From positions 1 to 57,760 of the forward strand of contig JAUMWV010000004.1 in the NCBI GenBank assembly GCA_030529455.1: a DNA stretch of 57,760 nucleotides, in the 5' to 3' direction. Under the pieces are notes generated by a model that was not told the DNA's origin, did not search any database, and saw only the letters and a program-made list of their open reading frames with translations. Within the stretch, counting starts at the first letter, position 1. Each line of letters starts with the position of its first letter. This DNA comes from Propionibacteriaceae bacterium. Lineage in GTDB: Bacteria > Actinomycetota > Actinomycetes > Propionibacteriales > Propionibacteriaceae. The position numbers and the translations under genes are program-made. This document shows, one piece after another, positions 18,581-26,982 of this stretch.

Positions 18581-19170
18581 ATGAGATGACGCACGGCAAA
18601 GGACTCGAGGTGATCCCTGCAGAGGGACATGGCGTGGAGGATAACTCGCTAGTAGCCAGGGGTGAGAACTCGGCCACGGATGAGGCCCGACGCTCGTTGT
18701 CGGCTTCCAACAGGTTTCGCGCGGTCGTTGGTGTCCGTCATGGACATCGCAATTGCGAGGGTATAGCTGCCGGTCTGTAAATGCCTTGAGCAGTTCTGGA
18801 ATCACAACGGCGACGACGTGCCACGGTTCTACTCCCGTCATGCGAGCGTGCACGGCCTACCCCGCGTCCATTTAGCAAACACAACTGCGTGGAGTTCAGG
18901 TTCAACGTGTAAGCGGGTCCGTTCGCCCTTGAGCCAACCGCGGCATCATCGGGCGGACGTGCTTGCGGGCCTCGGACGTCATGTACCCGTAGAGGTAGCG
19001 TGGCAGTGCGAGCATTCTGGCGTTCGAGACTGGTTAGGACTCATGCTTGGCCCTCAGAGGATGTTGGTTTGTTGCCACTGGAAGCGGGCGGTGGAGGGTG
19101 CTGGCAAGGTCTCGTGGGTTTATGGTTCCGGTCTCCCGATGAGTAACGATCCGGAAAACGGGGCAGCGGA
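18581..19170. other. 590-bp stretch with no recognisable gene, island right end
   Basis: The base composition is intermediate between the island and the host. Short open frames occur, for example 18586-18780 and 18818-19183 on the plus strand, and a 37-codon reverse frame near 18905-19015 containing RYLYGYMTSEARKHVRP. None has a ribosome site, conserved length or family signature that I know. It probably holds decayed foreign genes. No inverted repeats or insertion-sequence ends were seen. Confidence 0.5.
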
Positions 19171-20145
19171 ATGGGCTGGTTGATCCCCTGGGCTCAGCGT
19201 TGGTAGGTCCCGCTGTACCTGGCCGCGCTGGCTGCCGGTGCGGTGGCCGGTTATCTCCTCCCGGACGCGGCCGGATTCTTCGAAGTCTTGATCACTCCTG
19301 TCCTAGTCGTGCTGTTGTATGCGACCTTCCTGGCGGTGCCCTTCGGCAGCGCGAAGGACGCATTCGGTGACACGCGGTTCATGGCAGCGGTGATGGTGGT
19401 CAATTTCGTGGCTGTCCCGGTGGTGGTCTTCGTGCTGAGTCGATGGCTGCTGTTCGACCGGGCGCTGCTGGTTGGGGCGCTGCTCGTGCTGCTGGCACCG
19501 TGTATCGACTACGTGATCGTGTTCACCCGGTTGGCCGGCGGGGACTGGGCGCGTCTGCTCGCGGCAGCACCTGTTCTGATGCTCGCTCAGTTGCTCGCCT
19601 CGCCGGTTCTGCTGCCGTGGTTCGCCGGGGCCGAGACGGTAGCTGATATCGAGGCCGGTCCGTTTCTCAACGCACTGATTCTGTGCATCCTGGCTCTGCT
19701 CGGCCTGTCCTGGCTCAACCAGGCAGCTGGGAGACGGTACCGGCCAGCGCGGCGGCTGATGCGGGCGATGGAGGCCCTGATGGTCCCGCTCATGGTAGCC
19801 ACTCTCGCGGTGGTGACCGCGTCCCAAGTTACCCGCGTGCTCCCCAAGATCGCCTCGCTGGTCTAGGTAATCCCGGTCTATGTGGTCCGTCTGCTCGTCA
19901 TGTCAGCGGTCGGTGCGCTGGTGGCCAGGACGGCTGGGCAAGACGCGCCAGCCCAGCGTGCCATCGCCATGTCCGGCTCGACCCGTAATTCGCTAGTCGT
20001 CCTGCCGTTTCCGCTGGCTCCCGTGGAACTGGCCATGGCGACGACCGCCGTGGTGACCCAGACGCTGGAGGAACCGCTTGGCATGGTGGTCTTCGTCCGG
20101 CTCCTTCCGCGGCTTATCCAGGACGCTCCCCGGGGCACCGACTGA
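19171..20145 (+). pseudogene. ACR3-like arsenite permease split by two in-frame TAG codons
   Basis: Reading one frame from ATG 19171 to TGA 20145 gives 324 codons, the usual length of actinobacterial arsenic resistance permeases (BASS/ACR3-like). The family features are present: VPLYLAALAAG in the first membrane segment, LLAPCIDYVIVFTRLAGGD with the conserved Cys of segment 4, LLAAAPVLMLAQ, and SGSTRNSLVVLP near the end. Two codons are TAG: 19204-19206 (just before VPLYLAA, where homologues often have Gln) and 19864-19866. There is no frameshift. The simplest reading is two CAG or TGG to TAG changes in a recently inactivated gene. Readthrough would restore a full transporter that exports arsenite. 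Confidence 0.75.
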
Positions 20146-20251
20146 CCGACGCCCGCCGAGTTGGTATCAAAACGAAACCATTCGGGACAAGGATGCCCGC
20201 CAGCCCTTGGAAACTGCGGACAACCGCCGCTCAACGTGCTGATATGGAGTT

Positions 20252-23077
20252 ATGGCCACGATGGATACGCATGCTCGCGAGGCGACGGAGGTCGCCGCGT
20301 CCCTCGGTGTGGACCCCGAACTCGGGTTGAGCGCGGACGAGGCAGCCCGGCGGCTCGCCGCCGATGGGCCGAACGACCTGCCGTCGAAACCGCCCGTTCC
20401 GGCCTGGCGGCGCTTCCTGGCTCAGTTCGCCGACCCGCTGGTCTACCTGCTGCTGGTCGCGATCGTGATCTCGCTGGCCGCCTGGGCCCTTGAGGGTGCC
20501 AGTGGGCTGCCGGTCGACGCCATCGTCATCGCTGCCGTGGTGCTGCTCAACGCGGTGCTCGGATTCGTCCAGGAGAGCAAGGCCGCCGATGCCGTCGCCG
20601 CGCTGACCGCGATGACCCGCGCCACCTCCATGGTGCTACGCGATGGGGGACGCGCCGAGGTGCACACCAGCGACCTCGTCGTCGGCGACATCCTCCTGCT
20701 CGGCGAGGGGGACCAGATCGGCGCGGACGCCCGGCTGCTGCACGCCGCCAGCCTGCGCGTCATCGAATCCTCCCTCACCGGTGAGTCCGAGGCGGTCACG
20801 AAACGCACCGAACCGGTCGCCCAGCAGGCCGAGCTGGCCGAGCGGAGCGGCAGCGTGTTCCGCGGCACCTCGGTCGCCCAGGGCAGCGGGCGCGCCGTGG
20901 TCGTCGCCACCGGCGCACGTACCGAGATGGGCGCCATCGCCCGCATGCTCGACCAGGTCGAGGACGAGGCCACCCCGCTGCAACAAGAGATCGCCCGCAT
21001 CTCCAAGACCCTCGGCGTCGTGGTCATCGCCATCGCCGTCCTCGTCGTCGCCGTGCTGCTCGCTCTCAGCCCCGACCGCTCCCCAGACACCGTGGTCAAC
21101 TCGCTGCTGCTGGGGGTCTCCCTGGCCGTCGCGGCGGTGCCCGAGGGGCTGCCCGCGATCCTGTCGGTCGTGCTGGCCCTCGGCGTGCAGCGCATGGCCC
21201 GGCACCGGGCCGTGGTCAAGAAGCTCACCAGCGTCGAGACCCTCGGCTCGGTGTCGATCATCTGCTCCGACAAGACCGGCACCCTGACCCGCTCCGAGAT
21301 GACCGTCCAAGAGATCGTCACGGCCAGCGGCACCATGGTCGTCACCGGCATCGGCTACGCCCCGGTCGGGGAGGTCGCCCCGGACGCCGACCGCGACGGC
21401 CGGCCCGACCCGGAGGCGCTGAGCCCGGAACTCCTCGACGAGGTCACGGTCGTGCTGTCGGGCGGGGCGCTGGCCTCGGACGCCGAACTCGCCCACACCG
21501 GCGGCATCTGGCGGGTCCTGGGCGATCCCACCGAGGGGGCCTTCCTCGTCGCCGAACGCAAACTCGGGGTGCTGGACGCCAGCGCTGGCAGGTTCACCAG
21601 GGTCGGTGAGGTGCCCTTCACCTCCGAACGCAAACTCATGAGTGTCGTCTACCTCGACACCAAACGTGACACCACGATCATGGTGTCCAAAGGCGCCCCC
21701 GACGTGCTGCTCGAACGCTGCACCGCGGTGCGGGTGCACGGCGAACCGGTCCCCTTGGATGCTGACCTGAGAGCGCGTTTCACCGGCCACATCAACGACA
21801 TGTCCGCCCGCGCGCTGCGCACCCTCGCCGTCGCCTACCGCGACCTGTCGGACGCCGAGGTGGCCGAGGCCCGCTCGGGCGAAACCGGCTCCTTCGACCA
21901 CCTGGAGCAGGGGCTCACACTGGCCGGGGTCGTCGGCATCATCGACCCGCCACGGCCCGAGGCCGCCGACGCGGTCGCCGAGGCCCAGCGCGCCGGGGTA
22001 CGCATCCTCATGATTACCGGCGACCACCCCGTGACGGCCGGTCGCATCGCCTCCGACCTCGGCATCGTCGCCCCCGGGGCACGGGTGCTGACCGGGCGGG
22101 AGCTGACCGAGATGGACGATGCGGCCCTGCGCGAGGCCGTCGCCACCACCAACGTCTACGCCCGGGTCGCCCCGGCCCACAAGATGCGCATCGTGGACGC
22201 GCTGCAGGCGCTCGGCCACACCGTCTCGATGACCGGTGACGGCGTCAACGACGCCCCGGCCCTGCGTGCCGCCGACATCGGCGTCGCGATGGGCCTCACC
22301 GGCACCCAGGTCACCAAGGAGGCCGCGGCAATGGTGCTGGCCGACGACAATTTCGCCACCATCGTCGCCGCGATCCGCGAGGGGCGGCGCATCTTCGACA
22401 ACATCGGCAAGTTCCTGCGCTACCTGCTCAGCTCCAACATGGGCGAGGTCATGACGGTCTTCGGCGGGGTCGTCGCCGCCGGGCTGATCGGGCTGAGCGA
22501 CCCCTCCTCACCGGGGGTGGTGCTGCCGCTGCTGGCGACCCAGATCCTGTGGATCAACCTGGTCACCGACTCTGGCCCGGCGCTGGCGATGGGCGTCGAT
22601 CCGAGCGTCGAGGACGTCATGGCCAGGCCGCCGCGGGGCCGGGGAGCCCGCGTCGTGGACCGGGCCATGTGGGGCGGGGTGCTGCTGATTGGCGCGGTGA
22701 TGGCCGTCGCGACGCTGCTCACCATCGACATCTTCCTGCCCGGCGGCCTGATCGAGGGCCAGGACTCCCTCGACGTGGCCCGCACCGCCGGTTTCACGAC
22801 CCTGGTGCTCGCCCAGCTGTTCAACACCTTCAACTCCCGTTCCGAAACCGTGACGGCCTTCCGGCACATGTTCGTTAACGGCTGGCTGTGGGGCTCGGTC
22901 GGGCTGGGCCTGGTGCTCCAGATCGCCGTGGTCGAGGTGCCGTTCCTGCAGGTGGCCTTCTCGACGACGGGCCTTGATCTGGCGCACTGGGCAGTGTGCC
23001 TGGCGATGGCGTCCTCGGTGCTGTGGGTGGACGAGATCCGCAAGCTGATCCGGCGCCAGGCCGCCGCCCGGCGGTGA
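20252..23077 (+). CDS. P-type cation-transporting ATPase, Ca2+ (PII) type
   Basis: A 941-residue P-type ATPase of the SERCA/PMCA-like class. In order: an N-terminal cation-ATPase domain, the A-domain with SLTGESEAVTKR (TGES), membrane segment 4 with VPEGLPAIL, the phosphorylation site SDKTGTLT (Asp340), the nucleotide-binding domain with KGAPDVLLERC, the hinge TGDGVNDAPAL, and segment 6 with NLVTDSGPALAMG. The PEGLP and N..TD residues are Ca2+ ligands in this class, so calcium export is likely, though Mn2+ or Na+ transport cannot be excluded. About ten membrane segments are expected. GGAG ends 2 nt before the first ATG and 11 nt before a second in-frame ATG (20261), so the second may be the real start. 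It stands alone; the 106 bp upstream hold nothing clear. Confidence 0.9.
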   Translation: MATMDTHAREATEVAASLGVDPELGLSADEAARRLAADGPNDLPSKPPVPAWRRFLAQFADPLVYLLLVAIVISLAAWALEGASGLPVDAIVIAAVVLLNAVLGFVQESKAADAVAALTAMTRATSMVLRDGGRAEVHTSDLVVGDILLLGEGDQIGADARLLHAASLRVIESSLTGESEAVTKRTEPVAQQAELAERSGSVFRGTSVAQGSGRAVVVATGARTEMGAIARMLDQVEDEATPLQQEIARISKTLGVVVIAIAVLVVAVLLALSPDRSPDTVVNSLLLGVSLAVAAVPEGLPAILSVVLALGVQRMARHRAVVKKLTSVETLGSVSIICSDKTGTLTRSEMTVQEIVTASGTMVVTGIGYAPVGEVAPDADRDGRPDPEALSPELLDEVTVVLSGGALASDAELAHTGGIWRVLGDPTEGAFLVAERKLGVLDASAGRFTRVGEVPFTSERKLMSVVYLDTKRDTTIMVSKGAPDVLLERCTAVRVHGEPVPLDADLRARFTGHINDMSARALRTLAVAYRDLSDAEVAEARSGETGSFDHLEQGLTLAGVVGIIDPPRPEAADAVAEAQRAGVRILMITGDHPVTAGRIASDLGIVAPGARVLTGRELTEMDDAALREAVATTNVYARVAPAHKMRIVDALQALGHTVSMTGDGVNDAPALRAADIGVAMGLTGTQVTKEAAAMVLADDNFATIVAAIREGRRIFDNIGKFLRYLLSSNMGEVMTVFGGVVAAGLIGLSDPSSPGVVLPLLATQILWINLVTDSGPALAMGVDPSVEDVMARPPRGRGARVVDRAMWGGVLLIGAVMAVATLLTIDIFLPGGLIEGQDSLDVARTAGFTTLVLAQLFNTFNSRSETVTAFRHMFVNGWLWGSVGLGLVLQIAVVEVPFLQVAFSTTGLDLAHWAVCLAMASSVLWVDEIRKLIRRQAAARR

Positions 23078-23185
23078 CCGGGGCGGGCCGTGTGGGGTAG
23101 GACCCGGGCCCGGCAGCGCGCAGACTAGCGGAAACGGCCAGCCCCGGGACGGTTTTGTCAGTGCGCGCCGCTAGGGTGTGGAGCC

Positions 23186-24490
23186 ATGGGAGAGGCATGG
23201 TCGGTGCAGCGGGTGGAAGCAGCCGCGCCGGATTCGAAGTCTGTGCTTGCCGGACGCAAACTCGCGACCCCCGGGCCATGGTCCGACATTGGTGTTCATG
23301 GCAACCTGCTGTGGGGCTCCTGCCAGGGCTCCGGTAAGACCCCCTACCAGGTGAGCATCGACACGGCGGCACCGGCCTATAAGTGCTCCTGCCCCTCCCG
23401 GAAGTTCCCCTGCAAGCACGCCATCGCCCTGCTGTTCCTGTGGGTCCAGGGCCAGATCAGCGAGACCGGTGAGGTCGCCGCCTTCGCCTCCACCTGGAAC
23501 GAGGCCCGCGAGGCCCGGGCCGAGGCCAAGTCCGCCCCGCCCCGGGAACAGACCGCCGAACAGAAGGCCGCGGCCGCGGCCCGCCTGGCCCAGCGCGAGG
23601 AGTGGGTGAGCGCGGGCCTGGCCGAACTCGACCGGTTCCTCGCCGACCAGGTGCGCGAGGGCCTCGCCACGCACGCCGCCGAGCGAACCGAACGGCTGGA
23701 ACGCATCGCCGCCCGGATGGTGGACGCCCAGGCCTCCGCCGTCGCCAGCCGCCTGCGGGAGATCGCCGCGGCGCCCCAGGTGGGGCAGTGGCCCGCCCGG
23801 CTGCTGGACGACTACGCCTCGCTGCACCTCCTCGCCCGCGCCTGGGCGGGCCGGGACGCGCTGCCAGCCGACCTCGCCGAGACCGTGCGCAGCCGGGTCG
23901 GGTTCACCCGCAAGGTCAACGACGTCCTGGCCACCCCCGGCGTCCGGGACCAGTGGGTGGTGCTCGGCATGAGGGATGCCGACGAGGAACAGGTCAGCGT
24001 CCGCAGGGTCTGGCTGTGGGGCAGACACAGCGGCACCCGCGCCCTCGTGCTGTTCTTCAGCCAGGGCCGGGCCGGGCTCGACGCCAGCCTCTACCCGGGC
24101 ACCGAGATCGACGCCGACCTGCATTTCTACCCCGGACGCCCACGGTTGCGCGCCGCCGTCGGCACCCGGCACGGCGGCCAGGACCGCGTCTCCGGGTGGG
24201 ACCATCGCGGCACCAGTCTCGCCCAGGCGGTCGCCGAGCTGCGGGAGGCGGTCGCCGCCGACCCCTGGCTGGAATCCTGGCCGGTCGCGGTCTGGGGCGC
24301 CCCCACCCACCACGACGGCGAGTTCTGGCTGCACGCCGAGGCCGGGCTGCGGCTGACCGGAACGCCCACCGACCTGTGGCGCCTCCTCGCCGAGACCGGC
24401 AGCCTGCCCACCACGGTCTTCGGTGAGCTGAGCGCCGAGGGGCTGCGTCCGGTCGCCTTCCTCACCGGCGGGCAGGTGAGGGTGCTGTGA
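23186..24490 (+). CDS. SWIM zinc-finger protein (YehQ-like), first gene of a five-gene operon
   Basis: A 434-residue protein with a SWIM zinc finger: Cys67, Cys69, Cys76 and His78 in CSCPSRKFPCKHAIAL. Before it is a WGSCQGSG segment typical of this subgroup. Residues about 110-200 are Ala/Glu/Arg-rich and helical; the rest is a mixed domain without known function. SWIM domains bind DNA, RNA or proteins. E. coli YehQ is a SWIM protein next to YehL, YehM and YehP, and the same families follow here. TAGGGT (23172-23177) ends 8 nt before the ATG, so this promoter probably starts the operon. Its stop overlaps the next gene by 4 nt (GTGA). Confidence 0.85.
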   Translation: MGEAWSVQRVEAAAPDSKSVLAGRKLATPGPWSDIGVHGNLLWGSCQGSGKTPYQVSIDTAAPAYKCSCPSRKFPCKHAIALLFLWVQGQISETGEVAAFASTWNEAREARAEAKSAPPREQTAEQKAAAAARLAQREEWVSAGLAELDRFLADQVREGLATHAAERTERLERIAARMVDAQASAVASRLREIAAAPQVGQWPARLLDDYASLHLLARAWAGRDALPADLAETVRSRVGFTRKVNDVLATPGVRDQWVVLGMRDADEEQVSVRRVWLWGRHSGTRALVLFFSQGRAGLDASLYPGTEIDADLHFYPGRPRLRAAVGTRHGGQDRVSGWDHRGTSLAQAVAELREAVAADPWLESWPVAVWGAPTHHDGEFWLHAEAGLRLTGTPTDLWRLLAETGSLPTTVFGELSAEGLRPVAFLTGGQVRVL

Positions 24491-25896
24491 AACCTTCCGC
24501 CCTGCTCAGTTCGGCCCTGCTCGGCGACCCCCGCCCTGGCCTGCTCGACGACGCCGCCCGCCACGCCGTGATCCGCCGGGTCAGCGTCCCGGTCACCGGG
24601 GTCCAGGCCCCCACACCGGCCCCGGACCAGGAATCCCACCAGGCCCCGGCGAGGTTCTGCTCCGTGCTCAACCGGATGCTCAGCGAACCCGCGGCCGAGC
24701 GAGACCACCTGCTCGGCGAGGCCCTCGGCTGGCTGGCCGGGACCGGGGCGGTGCTGCCGGTGCGGCTGCTGGTGCCGCTGCTGGAGGCGGCGGAATCCGC
24801 GCCCCTCCTCGCCGCGGCCCTACCCGCGGTGCTCGGGCGGCGGGGACGCTGGCTGCGCTCCCTCAACCCCGCCTGGCTGGCCGGACGCCCGGCCGAGACG
24901 CCCCAGCCCGAATCCTGGGACGAGGGCACCACGGCCGAACGGGTCGCCTGGCTGCGGCACCTCCGCGCCCACGACCCGGCCGCCGGACGCGAACTCGTGC
25001 TCACCACCCGCAAAGAGAAGGCCCAGGACCGCGCCCAGTTCGTGGCGGCCCTAGAGGCCGGGCTGAGCCTCGACGACGAGGACCTGCTGGAGGCCACCCT
25101 CGGCGACCGGTCCAAGGAGGTCGCCGGGGTAGCGGCCCGGCTGCTGTCGCTGCTGCCGGGGTCGGCCTACCTGGGCCGGCTCGAAGACCACGCCCGGGCG
25201 ACCTTCTCGCGCGGCTGGCTCAGGCTCACCGTCACGGCCCCACCCAAGGACGCCTCACTGGCCGGGCGCTACGCCCAGGTGCTGACCCAGGAGGATTTCT
25301 CCGCCGGGGACACGCCGGTCGGCCGGGTGCAACAGCTGCTCGCCCTGCTGCCCCCGGGCCGGTGGGTGGAGCTGTGCGGCATCGAGGCCGCGCAGCTGGC
25401 CCACGGCAAGGTGACCCTCGACGGTGAACGGATTCAGACCGTCCCTGCGCTGGCCCACGCGGCCACCCGGTGGAAAGACAGCGGACTGGCCCGCGTGCTG
25501 GTGGCGGCGCACGCCGAGCCGGGCCTGCTGCTGGCGCTGCCGGAACAGGAACGCTCCGCGGCCGCGGCCCAGCTGGTCCCCAGGCTGGGAGCGGGTCAGC
25601 TCGGGCCCCTCGTCGCGGCGCTGCCTCCCGGCCAGCTGGAGCCCGGCGTCGCCAGGGCCCTCAAGGCCGCGCTCGGCTCGAAGGCGACCCGTGACCACCC
25701 CCTCGCCACCGAACTGCTGTACCAGGAACTGTCCCGGCGCGCCCACCCGGTGCAGGCCATCGACTGGGCCGACGATTTCAGCCGGGACGCCCAGCAGGAA
25801 TCCTTCGCCCACCGCCGCACTGCCGCGCTGGCGGCCAAGCGGATCACGCTGCGCATGAGCGCCTACCAGACTGCCCACGACAAGGAGCATGCATGA
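24487..25896 (+). CDS. DUF5691 domain protein
   Basis: A 469-residue, Ala/Leu-rich, probably all-helical protein that fits DUF5691, a family found next to SWIM, MoxR and VWA genes. Recognisable stretches are LLARLLSLLPGSAYLGRL-like repeats around residues 215-235 and the C-terminal FAHRRTAALAAKRITLRM. The repeated helical hairpins suggest a HEAT-like scaffold; that is inference. No catalytic motif is visible. The GTG start overlaps the SWIM gene's stop, and its own stop overlaps the MoxR start, so all three are translationally coupled. Confidence 0.75.
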   Translation: MKPSALLSSALLGDPRPGLLDDAARHAVIRRVSVPVTGVQAPTPAPDQESHQAPARFCSVLNRMLSEPAAERDHLLGEALGWLAGTGAVLPVRLLVPLLEAAESAPLLAAALPAVLGRRGRWLRSLNPAWLAGRPAETPQPESWDEGTTAERVAWLRHLRAHDPAAGRELVLTTRKEKAQDRAQFVAALEAGLSLDDEDLLEATLGDRSKEVAGVAARLLSLLPGSAYLGRLEDHARATFSRGWLRLTVTAPPKDASLAGRYAQVLTQEDFSAGDTPVGRVQQLLALLPPGRWVELCGIEAAQLAHGKVTLDGERIQTVPALAHAATRWKDSGLARVLVAAHAEPGLLLALPEQERSAAAAQLVPRLGAGQLGPLVAALPPGQLEPGVARALKAALGSKATRDHPLATELLYQELSRRAHPVQAIDWADDFSRDAQQESFAHRRTAALAAKRITLRMSAYQTAHDKEHA

Positions 25897-26978
25897 CCGA
25901 GACCATTCTGCGTCCCCACGCCGAGCAGGCCTTCGCCGCCGAACTGGCCGCGCTGGCCACGGCGGACGACCGGCCCCGCCCCGCCAGCTGGAAGCTGTCT
26001 CCGTGGGCGGTGGTGACCTACCTCATGGGCGGCGTCCTGCCCGACGGCACCGTCATCACCCCGAAATACGTGGGCAACCGGCGGCTGATGGAGATCGCGG
26101 TCGCGACCCTGGCCACCGACCGGGCGCTGCTGCTGCTCGGCGTCCCCGGCACCGCCAAGTCGTGGGTGTCGGAGCACCTGGCGGCCGCCATCTCCGGCGA
26201 CTCGACGCTGCTGGTGCAGGGCACCGCGGGCACGGCCGAAGAGGCCGTCCGCTACGGCTGGAACTACGCCCGGCTGCTAGCCGAAGGCCCATCGGAAGCG
26301 GCCCTGGTGGCCTCGCCGATCATGGTCGCGATGCGGCGCGGCGCGATCGCCCGGGTCGAGGAACTCACCCGGATGCCATCCGACGTGCAGGACGGCATGA
26401 TCACCACCCTCAGCGAGAAGACCCTCCCGGTGCCGGAGCTGGGCATCGAGGTGCAGGCCCGCGGCGGCTTCAACCTGATCGCCACCGCCAACGACCGGGA
26501 CCGGGGCGTCAACGACCTGTCCAGCGCGCTGCGGCGCCGCTTCAACACCGTGGTGCTGCCGCTGCCGGGCAGCGCCGAGCAGGAGCTGCAGATCGTCACC
26601 AAACGGGTCGGCGAGCTGGGCCGTGCCCTCAGCCTGCCCGACGTCGCCGACGCGATCACCGAGATCAGGCGGGTCGTGACGGTATTCCGCGAACTGCGGG
26701 AGGGCCGCACCGAGGACGGCAAGACCTCGCTGAAGACTCCCTCGGCCACCCTGAGCGCCGCCGAGGCCATCTCGGTCGTGACCAACGGCCTGGCGCTGGC
26801 GACCCACTTCGGGGACGGGGTGCTGCGGGCCGAGGACATCGCCGCCGGGATCGTCGGCGCGGTCGTCAAGGACCCGGTCGCCGACTCGGTGATCTGGAAC
26901 GAGTACCTCCAGACGGTCGTGCGGGAACGCTCCGGATGGAAGGACTTCTACCGGGCCTGCCGCCAGGTCTCCCGCTGA
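25893..26978 (+). CDS. MoxR-type AAA+ ATPase (YehL-like)
   Basis: A 361-residue AAA+ protein of the MoxR class, closest in context to the YehL subfamily. The Walker A loop is GVPGTAKS (about residues 85-92), the Walker B region reads AIARVEELTRM, and sensor 1 is IATANDRDRG, followed by SSALRRRFNTV with the arginine finger. MoxR ATPases act as chaperone-like partners of VWA-domain proteins, and a VWA gene closes this operon. ATG 25893 overlaps the DUF5691 stop (ATGA). Walker B ends in EE rather than the commoner DE, as in several MoxR proteins. Confidence 0.88.
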   Translation: MTETILRPHAEQAFAAELAALATADDRPRPASWKLSPWAVVTYLMGGVLPDGTVITPKYVGNRRLMEIAVATLATDRALLLLGVPGTAKSWVSEHLAAAISGDSTLLVQGTAGTAEEAVRYGWNYARLLAEGPSEAALVASPIMVAMRRGAIARVEELTRMPSDVQDGMITTLSEKTLPVPELGIEVQARGGFNLIATANDRDRGVNDLSSALRRRFNTVVLPLPGSAEQELQIVTKRVGELGRALSLPDVADAITEIRRVVTVFRELREGRTEDGKTSLKTPSATLSAAEAISVVTNGLALATHFGDGVLRAEDIAAGIVGAVVKDPVADSVIWNEYLQTVVRERSGWKDFYRACRQVSR

Positions 26979-26982
26979 CCCC

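Noticed and set aside
18818..19183. 121-codon open frame in the island edge, with no known family
   Set aside because: It has no ribosome site, no recognisable similarity and Cys/Trp/His composition that suggests chance. Kept only as part of the undefined stretch.
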